From: Letharia columbiana
Lineage: Eukaryota; Ascomycota; Lecanoromycetes; Lecanorales; Parmeliaceae
Direction: 5' to 3'
Assembly (NCBI RefSeq): GCF_014066305.1
Contig: NW_023501076.1
Location: 248,001 to 312,000, forward strand
DNA: 64,000 nt
Below the pieces are notes generated by a model that was not told the origin of the DNA, ran no database searches, and saw only the letters and a list, made by a program, of their open reading frames with translations. Positions 55,905 to 64,000 of this stretch are shown one piece after another. Position 1 is the first letter of the stretch. Every line of letters starts with the position of its first letter. A program made the translations under genes and the position numbers.

Positions 55905-56049
55905 AAAACCCAAGACGTCGTCCAAAGAGGGTGAAGGTCTCGAGAAGGACTCCTGACGGTACCTACCGCAGCAAGCAGTAAAGACCAACAGCACTAGCGC
56001 GGACGGGCTGGAAGGTGCTGATATCGTAGTGATACTCTGAGTATATGGG

Positions 56050-58640
56050 CTAGGTGAATAACGATATACAGGCGATAGGAATCTGACTTTCAACGGCCTA
56101 GCAATTAAATCTCGTTATTGCTAAGGCCGGCGTCACGTGCTAATATTACAACCCCTCTACGGAAGGAATAGCCTAAATAATAGCCCTCAACACCAAGTGA
56201 CGTCAATACCTCACGGAGGTTATTAATAACGGCCTCCCTAGTGAAAAAGGAGCTCTTCAGCTAGAACAGCGGTGCGTCAGGTAAGGCTTCCTACCTAAAG
56301 AGGTGATGTAAGGCTTTAACTGCGCATGCGTTATTGCCTAATACGGCGACCGTGAGTATAATCCCACGACGAAATGGGTCCGTTTTAGACACTGGAAGTG
56401 TAAGTTCTAGATAATCATCGAACAGCCTCACCGAGCGACGTATAAAAAACTATTCACCGAAGTCCTTCTATTAAAGGTCTCGCTTACTATAAGTAAACTT
56501 ACCTACGCGTAGGAATACCGCGAAGGCGAGGTAAAAGGAGGTATATAGAGTCGCTTTAGCATAGGTTGACTTATCGAAATAAGAAAGGATTTAAAGCAAT
56601 AGATCCTTAGTAATTAGACGCCTTTCTTTCATATCAGCTTCGCTACGAAGATGTTAACTATCTATAATAATACGTTATAACTAAGAGTGATAAAAAACTA
56701 AGAGATTATCGAATTCCATATCCACATGGGCTAATCTAAGACCGATAAGATATACCTTTATAGACTTCGACTTAACGCGGCGAGTGCTTAGGTCAGCAAT
56801 CCAGCCCGTAAGGACATTCATAGTTACTGAAAAGGGAGGCTAGATCCCTATCAGTGCGCAATAAACCGTATAGAATCTTACTGAAATCGCATATATCTTC
56901 CTGGTTTTAGTTACAAGCCCCTACCAGAGAAGTCATATAGCCTCTCAAGGCAGTGCGGTCTAATTGTATCAATATTCTAATAGGTCTCGCCCTATTTCAG
57001 CGGAGATATAAGACCTTTCAGCTGTGGATATGCGTTAGCGATTTTTCGGTACCGAAAACGTAACAGATTATCGGCCAGCTGGTTAGCCTTCGTAGATATC
57101 CAAGTGGGCACTACTATAATGTCGTGAGTAGCTGTCAACATAGCTATATCGCGCAATAAGGCTATAATAGGCCCGTGCATGGAGGATTTGCGTAATCTAT
57201 TAACGTATGCGTCGTTATCGCAATAGAGAATCAAGCGAGATCCTCGTAACTATTATAACCACAGCTCCATCGCGTAATAGACAGCCTTTATTTCTTTGAA
57301 TTATATATCTTTGAAACAATGACGTATGGCTGTTTTGATGCTAAAAACGTCTTTAAGTTAAATCGATTGAATATAATCGGGATGATCGAGAATATAGCCT
57401 CTCATACCGAATTTTCCAGACACATCGGTCCATATGTGCCACATAACCCGACTGTCGACGTAACGTATCAAGGCGACGCCATTCCAGTGCTTCAGGAAAG
57501 TGTCCCACCATAGTAAGTCTGCCCTCATATCGCCTATAATCCGTACGATTACCACAGGCCTTCGAAGGGCATCGAAAAGTCGCCTCAAGAATGCTCTTCC
57601 TGAAATCACGACTTTGGCAGCGAAGGAGAGGAAGCCAACCGCTGACTCGAGCTCCTGATATGAGATGATTGCCCTTTTTAGAAGGTTTTTAGCCGTGGTT
57701 CTCGCCTTAGCCAGCTTATCCGAGGGGAATCTCGCCTCCATACGAATACTATCGAATTCGATTCCTAGGAACTCAGCTATGAAACCCACAACATCCTTCG
57801 TATAATTGATTCGAAGGCCTAATTCGCCACACAGCTGGTCGAACTGCTGGGCGTATGCAGTTGCGTCATCACCTAATAAAAGGATTACGAAGAAATCGTC
57901 TAGATAGTAAAGCATTACTTCCCATAGAAGGATCGCGATTAAGATTCAAGTAAAGGCCTTTGCGAAGAGATTGAATAGAAACGGTGATATGCGTAGTTTA
58001 AATGATAGATATCGTTCCTTTCAATAGCGTTTATCGCAATTGAAACCAAGTAGTCATTAGTCCGATATAGCGACGGGTATATGTCTAAAGGCGTCTTTGA
58101 GGTCTCTTTTGACGAATTGAGCCCTTAGGCCTTTCTATAGCAGTGCTATTACTGCGTCATCGTATATAGCATATTTCAATACGCCCTACTCCGCCTGGAT
58201 ATCGTTATTAACTAAGTGGCCGTATAAGAATAAGAGGTCATAAATTTATCTCCAACCTCCATCGTGTTTCGGTACCAAACCGAGTAGCGAGCAAATATAA
58301 TGGGGCTTATTCTGAGGGTCAACCTCGATTAGGCGATACTGCTAAAGCTATTTTTAAAGATCCGCCGATAGTATTTGAGATGCTTGATATACTAATAGAT
58401 AATTTTAATTGCGATAGATTAAGATAGGGCCTCGAAAACCTATCTTAGCGCCCTTTCGAAGAATAGCCGAAATAGTTTTAGCAAATATTAAATCCGGGTA
58501 ATCGTTTAATTATTTAAATCAACTATCAACTATTAACAGTTCTTAATAGGGCAAATCCGGGTCTAATAGGTTATACAGCGCGTATGGGAACCCCTCAGAT
58601 ATGCACTATAGCGACCAGGGCATCTACGGGTGCCCTGGGA
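56050..58640 (-). pseudogene. Pol remnant: reverse transcriptase – RNase H – tyrosine recombinase
   Basis: Read on the minus strand, family motifs appear in order between many stops and frame breaks. Reverse transcriptase: 'FVKRDLKDAF' (58081–58116) and the catalytic 'YLDD' (about 57895–57906). RNase H: 'WTDVSGKFGMRGY' (about 57410–57450) and 'CDNDAYVNRLRKS' (about 57190–57228). Tyrosine recombinase: 'GYSFRRG' (56153–56173), where the usual catalytic His is Tyr, and 'LLGR*KSDSYRLY' (56065–56104), where a TGA replaces the usual Trp. The nucleophile Tyr box is still readable. Most stops and substitutions are explained by C-to-T or G-to-A changes, and the region is AT-rich. That is the mark of repeat-induced point mutation. 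The product cannot be functional. Confidence 0.8.
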
Positions 58641-58641
58641 G

Positions 58642-59793
58642 TCATTCTGCCTTGGTAACACGGTTACCCAGTGGCAAATGATTGGAGCTACTCACAGCTG
58701 GGTTTGGGGCCTTGGGGCACTTATCTGCCGAATGATTTTGCTGACAGACCATACAGACATGTGAGTAGATGCAGCGCTCGCGAAAACAGCTACCTCTGTT
58801 GAAATTCTTGCAAATTCCAGTTCCTCCGGCGGCAACGGGCTTGCTGGGGCCAGGCGCAGCGGTATTTGGCTTGCTATTGCCCGCATAAGTCCCTTTGGGC
58901 ACGAGAAGGTCCCTGCAGCTCTGATCGTCCGCTTCCCAGGCCTTAGGGTCGTCTTGGCCACCCTGAATACGTGCAGTAACAAAGGCGAGGTGATAAGCGA
59001 GGATGAAGTTAAATCTGTAGGTGATAGGCAGCCGTAGTAGGCGAATAGCATACGCATATAGGGTCTTATTTAAGCCTTCCTTCACGCTAACGTATACAAA
59101 GCGGCCAGCGGCTACCGAGTACACATGAAAGCAGTGCATCATGTGGTTATGGCCATTGACGTCCTTATCCTCCTTGGCCGGGGTAGTATGCATATGGGCC
59201 AGCTTGGCGAAATTTTTGGTCTTGAAGGTCCCGAAGAAGATTTGCTTGAAGTATTTGACGTCCACACTTCGGAACCTTTCAGCAATACTAAGAAAGGGCT
59301 TCTTACCTTCCGTGTGACGAAAGGGGACCCCTCTTCTTTCCTCCCAGTCCGACTCAGAGTCGGATGAGTCCGAATCCGATGTGTCCGAGTGATGATGACG
59401 ATGACTGCGGCTGTGGCGGCGGTGGTGGCGGCGTGACTTATGAACCCGGCCCTCGTGATGAACCCGGCCCTCGTGATGAACCCGGCCCTCGTGACGATGG
59501 CGATGATCTCGCTCCTCTTGGACCTTGGATAGCTGGGCTATCAATTCCGCAAGGTCTACTTTGGGCCCCCCAGTAGGCGGGGGCGTTTCGTCGATCTCGT
59601 CCGGGGTAATGGTCCTCGATGGCGTTTCAGGTACGAGGATCTGGGGGGGAGGTGTTTTGGCCTTGGTGGCCTTTTTGGCCTTGGGGGCCTTAGGGGCCTT
59701 GTTGGCGGCGTTGGAGGTCTTTTTGGTGACCTTGGAGGCGGGTGTGACTCGTGTGGCCGCTTTTTTGGACCTGGTAGCAGCAGCGGGAGCCAT
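58642..59793 (-). CDS. Gag-like protein of the tyrosine-recombinase retroelement
   Basis: An intact frame of 383 residues. ATG 59793 (MAPAAATRSK…) is the first Met. The open frame continues upstream but has no ATG. The N-terminus is Lys/Ala/Pro-rich and basic. A His/Arg-rich stretch holds three copies of a hexamer 'HHEGRV' (DNA 59449–59497), then an Asp/Ser acidic run. The middle is the conserved capsid-like part ('PFLSIAERFRSVDVKYFKQI'). The C-terminus has a CCCH zinc finger ('CKNFNRGSCFRERCIYSH') followed by a zinc-knuckle-like CX2CX3HX4C ('CMVCQQNHSADKC'). This pair is typical of Gag in fungal DIRS/Ngaro-type elements and should bind element RNA. Unlike pol next to it, this frame shows no RIP damage. 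Confidence 0.82.
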   Translation of the reverse strand: MAPAAATRSKKAATRVTPASKVTKKTSNAANKAPKAPKAKKATKAKTPPPQILVPETPSRTITPDEIDETPPPTGGPKVDLAELIAQLSKVQEERDHRHRHEGRVHHEGRVHHEGRVHKSRRHHRRHSRSHRHHHSDTSDSDSSDSESDWEERRGVPFRHTEGKKPFLSIAERFRSVDVKYFKQIFFGTFKTKNFAKLAHMHTTPAKEDKDVNGHNHMMHCFHVYSVAAGRFVYVSVKEGLNKTLYAYAIRLLRLPITYRFNFILAYHLAFVTARIQGGQDDPKAWEADDQSCRDLLVPKGTYAGNSKPNTAAPGPSKPVAAGGTGICKNFNRGSCFRERCIYSHVCMVCQQNHSADKCPKAPNPAVSSSNHLPLGNRVTKAE

Positions 59794-59891
59794 TATGAAG
59801 TGTGTAAAGTATGGAGTGTGTTTGTGGTAGTTGGATAGTGGTGGTAGTTGAATGAAGGCTAATATGTATAGACTCAACTACGAAAAGAAGA

Positions 59892-60094
59892 AGAAAAATG
59901 ATATGGCTCTGACAGAGACGAAATCGAATGAAGAGCCGTTGACAGGTGCAAAACAGGTGGCTATATAGCTCGTACTGGACACCTGTCCCCAACCCCTTGC
60001 CGGGGTACCAACAGGGGTACCAACAAGGGTACCAACAGCCACCAACGCTATGGCCTCATAATGGACCCACTAACCCACAGTCCCACTGTTGCGA
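59892..60094. repeat. Split direct repeat B, outer copy
   Basis: 203 bp at the right edge of the element (5' end relative to its ORFs), nearly identical to 55547–55749, ending GTTGCGA. The flank continues GTTTGGAAGG, which is not part of any A repeat. Confidence 0.9.
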
Positions 60095-61488
60095 GTTTGG
60101 AAGGAGGCTGTCGAGTCATTTTGCGGCAGACAGAGCCGGAGAGAGAGGATGGGGGTAAGGAGTTTGTTGCGTTTGACATGGGTGGGAGGGAGGGAGGGGA
60201 TGGGATGGGATGGGATGGGATGGGATGGGATGGGATGGGATGGGAGGGAAGGGAGAGAAGGGATGGGATGGGAGGGAAGGGAGGGAAGGGAAGATAGTAC
60301 GGTGATTCGGACCGGAGTAGAGTGTAGGTAGGTAGCTCGATTGATACTACAGGTCAGAATAGATTAGAAGAGAGTAGACCCACGAACGAAAAGCCTTAGT
60401 GAAGTCTTCGAATGCCCTCGCCGCTTTCCTAGACAGGAAGGAGTGCGTGCTCCGATCTGCCGAGTTCTCAGCGGCCGTCCGGTGGCTTCCCTCCCCGCAC
60501 CAGCGGTGATGTTGACCTCGTCTAGCATGGAGATCGCTGTTATCGCGTTAGTGACGTCTTGTATGGTGGACGGAGGGCAGAGATGGTCGTACGATTGACA
60601 TACCATCCATGAGACTGACCAATGCTGCGCTTGGGTTTTTTCTGGGGCAGCATGCTCGTCGTCGCACTCGCCGAAGCTTCTGATGTTTAAGAACCTGAAC
60701 AAGATCCGCCTTTGCCGCTCAACTGACTATCCCTCAAATATGTTATAATCTGTTGATGTACTTGGTTGATCCGTTGTTTGCAGGGAATCCTAGGTCACTA
60801 ACACTGGAAACCAAGAAGTGTCATTGCTGCAGTCTCGCTGGTGGGAGGACATTGAAAGGTTTTGTGTGAAGTCAGGGTTCTGGCTTTGAGATGCGCTGAT
60901 CGGTCCTTATAAACAGAGATAGAGTCTACGTCCAAGGGCGGACTCTGATTGTTGCCAAAGCGGTATGACTATGATATCATCCAATGGCCATCGCCTTGAC
61001 CATGTCCTCCTGTAGTTGTCCACTGCTTCCTTCGGAAGCGTCGGTTCAATATCTCGTTTGTTGTTGATACTGACTCCGCTGCAGGATCTAATGTCTTCGA
61101 AGATGGTGAATCTTGGCGAAGGACAGTAGGCGTGTTGTGCCTCTGAGGCCCGAGTCGGAAAACCCCGTGATCGTGGCGTAGTCTCCGTAGCCCGAATTGT
61201 GAAAAAGGATACACACCGTAACGATAGGGAACAGTAGCACCGCTGTTTGACACTCCGAGGCTGTAGCTGATGCCTGAAAAGATAACGAAGTACTGACGTA
61301 CTCGACGAGCTGGGCGTCAACGAGAATTTTCGCCGATTGCTCTACCAGCCAGGAATAAGTGCAAGGTCTTGGAACGCCTTCATTTAAGATTACGGGGAGA
61401 ACACAGGGGCTCTACTTGTATTTTCACGTACTAGGTTTCCTACTCTCCAACCTTCACCCCAGCTCATCAACATCCATCCATACTATGC
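60095..61488. other. 1.4-kb region without a confident gene
   Basis: A (GGGAT)n tract lies at 60182–60293. Minus-strand frames at 60364–60702 and 60907–61320 are open without recognisable domains. A short segment near 60360–60460 ('KAARAFEDFTKAFRSWVYSL') could be the end of a gene, but no start or exon chain can be supported. Confidence 0.4.
60182..60293. repeat. (GGGAT)n short tandem repeat
   Basis: Pentanucleotide GGGAT repeated in a block, flanked by GGGA-rich sequence. Non-coding. Confidence 0.92.
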
Positions 61489-62342
61489 CTAGATCTCATC
61501 AACCCTAACCCCACCCACTTCGCCCCCCCAAAAGATCCTACCCGTCATCGCCTCCCCCACCGCCAACCGGAACGGCTCAATCCGCTCAAAACACTCATCA
61601 TACACCGCAAACACCGCCATCGGCTTCCGCGTAAACGCAACACACATCTCCTCCAACACCACCTTCCACAACCCGCACCCTTCTCCACCCTCTCTCCACA
61701 CTTCCATCACCGTGCCGGGCGCCACAGGCGTGCTCTTCCCCGCATCGCGAGTGATCGCGAACGCGGCTCGGAGTTCCTGGAAGACGAGGCCGTGAATGGG
61801 GGCGATGTCGAGGTAGCGGGCCGCGGCGAAGATGCGGCAGAGAAGGGTGCAGGCGTCTTGGATGGCGGTGGGAGAGGTGCCCGTGCGGGTGCAATAGGGG
61901 AGGATGTCGAGTTTGTCTTGGTGCATCCAGCGGTAGATGTGCGTGAATGCGAAAGGGTCATGGCCTCGTAGTGCGAGCGTATCGGGAGTGGTCTGCTTGG
62001 CGAGCAGGCGGGCAGCGACGGGGGAGTGGTACATAAGTAGTCGTTTGGATAACGTGATGGGTTTCGCTGCTTTGCCGACGTAAACGGAGACTGAGGGTCC
62101 TTGCATGAGTCTGGAGGAGCTGTTAATTATGGTGTAAGTGGAGAGAGACGGTAGGTGGCCTACTCTATAAGGACTTCGGTGTGGTCGGTGATGCCTTCTT
62201 CCGCGAAATTGGGAATGGGGTCCGATTCTTCGAGCTCTGGCTCCTGCACGTCGAACATGGTGTCCTCGTCCTCGAGAGTTGATGTGGACGTTGCTCTGCT
62301 GGGACTTCCGAAAGACAAGACTCTTCTCAAGATGTTGGACAT
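61489..62342 (-). CDS. BTB/POZ-domain protein
   Basis: Two exons (62164–62342 and 61489–62110) encode 266 residues. The 53-base intron starts GTAGGC and ends CTCCAG. Joining gives 'HTEVLIELMQGPSVSVYVG' in frame. ATG 62342 opens with a short basic leader and an acidic stretch ('EPELEESDPIPNFAEE'). The BTB fold starts at about residue 62: 'SVSVYVGKAAKPITLSKRLL' then 'YHSPVAARLL', then 'PFAFTHIYRWMHQDKLDI', then helices 'ACTLLCRIFAAARYLDI'. This matches the common small fungal BTB proteins, which dimerise and may act as CUL3 adaptors. The partner is unknown, and there is no Kelch or MATH domain. Confidence 0.75.
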
Positions 62343-63544
62343 TGCTGTGGTTGTAGGCGTTGGGGTGGGGTCAGTGTTTCAGCGGCGAGTGGAGTTCGAG
62401 AGTCTCGGAGCTTGAGGATGAGGGTTTAAAGGAAGAGATAAGTGTCATGCGAAAGTGTCGATACAGTGGGAACGCTGAGTATTGCTGTCGCATGAAGTAT
62501 TCTTCTTTGTTGGGTTATTGTAAGACTTCCAGACAGTCCTCCTGCGGCCCCACGTGTTATACCGCCATGAAAAAATCATAAGATACCTTGAGTTGATGGA
62601 TCATTCAGGCAACAAATTTCAAGCTTACAGTAGTGTTGCTTGTTCATCACACTGTAAAATGTGTCAACGAACGCAGGTTACTCATCGCTGTGATCTCAGA
62701 AAGACACAATCTGCTTCCTTTCCCGAGCCAAATAGTGAAGCGGTAGCGAATTTGTCTGGACAAAGGAAGCACACGACAAGTGCAATGTAGCCATCACTAA
62801 CAAACATTTAGCTATCTTCATCTAGAATCGAAGAGAAGCGAAACCTTCGGCTCTAAGCTGGTCTCTGTAAGCGGGCTATGCTCATTAGAGTCAGCGACAA
62901 GACCAAGAGCGTACTAAGTCCGATTTTGCGGAGTCCTTATATTTCCCAGATCACGAAGAGCAACAAGTGTTCACGCATTCTCAAGGATTCTTAGTTGGAC
63001 AAAAAGCTGGTTCGAGAGACTGTATCCGTCGTAGTTAGAATAGGTCTGCAAGCAGTAGACTTCTTCACATCTAAGTGATAGAGAGTCGTATCTCCCTCAA
63101 GGTGGTTACCCCAAGAACTCTTAAAAAAAGTACTCCCTTAAGTAGTTAATGGATGTTATGGTGAAATATTTGACACTAGAAAGCCAAAGAGCCCTGATTC
63201 TGATCAAAGAGAGTACAAACGGCCAACAGCAAACTTCATCGCTCGAGCTCCACCTCCTGGGGCCGTCCGTTCTTCCAATTGTAATGCGTGTGTCGCGGAA
63301 AAAGACAGCGAATCGATCAGTGCTCTAGTATCCTATCAGTCGATTGAGGCCGGTCAGCGCCGCAAACATTGATCTCCTCTTGGAGCGCGCCGGGTCCAAT
63401 CGCATGCTTTACCTTTCCACAGTGCTCGAGAGTTGCTTCGTCCAAGACTGCATAAGCATCATAAAAGAACAGCTCACCCAAAATCCTCTTCCGTGATACG
63501 ATATTGATATGTCTCTCTTAGATACCTGGATGCGTCAGTAGATG
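62343..63544. other. 1.2-kb intergenic region, no gene seen
   Basis: The left end is the promoter side of the BTB gene. Frames at 62360–62790 are open but featureless. The right end is the 3' flank of the monooxygenase fragment. Confidence 0.5.
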
Positions 63545-64000
63545 CTACTCATGTGCTTCTTGCTCTGGACCATGTTCCATCTGCGTGAGATGTCGCGAGT
63601 TGGTTGATGCATTGGTGATCTTGGAGGTTCGCTTGTTTCGCAGCTTCTCATACATTTGTAGGGTCTCATGCAACGTCATCTTCTTGGGAGAATACTCTAG
63701 CAGCCCACGGAGAACTGAGGCGTCCTCGATCCATATTGCAGTTCCTGGAACGAGATAGGGCATCATCGCATGTGCTACGTCCCCAATCAGACACACCTTG
63801 CTGGATTGGTAAATCCGAACTGGCAATGTTTTTTGGACGAGCAATCTACATAATAAAAGCGAGTCAACATACTCTAGTGTTGTGGATAATCGGGAGTCCC
63901 CATTGTAAGCGATGGTTTTCTGGCGCAAGCGGCTGGGTGGCAACGGTACTTCTGGGTCCCAGCTCTCGGCGACGGGACTTTGCTTATCGTAGCGATCTTC
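63545..64000 (-). CDS. FAD-dependent monooxygenase (salicylate-hydroxylase-like), C-terminal part, cut by the window edge
   Basis: The reading frame enters from beyond 64000 and stops at 63545. It holds the second FAD-binding signature of group-A flavin monooxygenases: 'KVCLIGDVAHAMMPYLVPGT' (about 63740–63800), followed by 'IEDASVLRGLLEYS' and the helical 'ETLQMYEKLRNKRTSKI'. In this family the GD motif contacts the FAD ribityl chain. The usual small residues after 'PYLxxGT' are replaced by 'AIWIED'. The stretch upstream (63840–63940) reads less like the family than the rest and may contain a short intron or some decay. The N-terminal GxGxxG domain lies outside the window. Substrate unknown. 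Confidence 0.6.
   Translation of the reverse strand, partial: EDRYDKQSPVAESWDPEVPLPPSRLRQKTIAYNGDSRLSTTLEYVDSLLLCRLLVQKTLPVRIYQSSKVCLIGDVAHAMMPYLVPGTAIWIEDASVLRGLLEYSPKKMTLHETLQMYEKLRNKRTSKITNASTNSRHLTQMEHGPEQEAHE

Larger units (their letters stand above)
55333..60094 (-). mobile_element. Tyrosine-recombinase retrotransposon with split direct repeats (PAT/Ngaro-like, DIRS order)
   Basis: A 4,762-bp element transcribed on the minus strand. Its ends form split direct repeats. Read on the plus strand they are A (55333–55487), a 59-base spacer, B (55547–55749), A again (55750–55904), the coding region, then B again (59892–60094). Both A copies are 155 bp and both B copies 203 bp, differing by only a few bases. 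Read on the minus strand this is B–ORFs–A·B–A, the layout described for PAT- and Ngaro-type elements. It is unlike true LTRs or the inverted ends of DIRS-1. The coding content agrees: zinc-finger Gag, then reverse transcriptase, RNase H and tyrosine recombinase, with no integrase or protease seen. No methyltransferase or hydrolase domain was recognised. The element is probably immobile because pol is heavily mutated. Confidence 0.85.

Overview
This window is nuclear DNA from a filamentous ascomycete (Pezizomycotina). The genes have short GT–AG introns of 45–80 bases with CTRAC-type branch sites. The families are typical of that group: glucokinase, MIC19, DUF3433 membrane protein, GPR1/FUN34/YaaH transporter, cyanamide-hydratase-like HD protein, F-box proteins, HET and NACHT-WD40 proteins, and a secreted GMC oxidoreductase. 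Some repeats carry C-to-T nonsense changes of the kind left by repeat-induced point mutation (RIP). I cannot name the class or species from sequence alone. No tRNA, rRNA or CRISPR was recognised. Exon coordinates are my own splice predictions. Each spliced model stays in frame across all junctions.

Layout. 1–2.2 kb is AT-rich, RIP-like DNA with two minisatellites, one split by a small TIR element. 2.9–8.5 kb holds an intact F-box/TPR-like gene and a NACHT-WD40 (NLR-like) pseudogene with five frameshifts. 10.6–13.7 kb holds two housekeeping genes, MIC19 and glucokinase. 14.5–23 kb holds a large DUF3433 membrane protein between two paralogous F-box-like genes facing each other. 23.4–29.5 kb carries a LEA-like 11-mer repeat protein, an unknown protein, a cyanamide-hydratase-like enzyme and a secreted protein. 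29.5–40.6 kb is gene-poor, with a decayed small gene, a TIR-element copy, an F-box/LRR-like gene and a HET-domain pseudogene. 40.6–50.7 kb holds a GPR1/FUN34 transporter, a decayed F-box-like gene and two secreted proteins. 51.5–60.1 kb is a mobile-element cluster around a GMC oxidoreductase. 61.4–64 kb ends with a BTB protein and the end of a flavin monooxygenase cut by the window edge.

The most notable content is the mobile DNA. A 4.76-kb element at 55333–60094 has gag, reverse transcriptase, RNase H and tyrosine recombinase. Its ends are split direct repeats (A–x–B … A … B), the layout of PAT/Ngaro-type tyrosine-recombinase retrotransposons. A lone A–x–B repeat of the same family is nested in a TIR element (51557–52486) that has exact 10-base target duplications, as in Mutator-like transposons. 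Two further diverged copies of that TIR element lie at 1727–2136 and 34048–34192. The mix of broken NLR and HET genes, F-box paralogues, secreted proteins and RIP-marked repeats suggests an accessory region interleaved with a few core genes.
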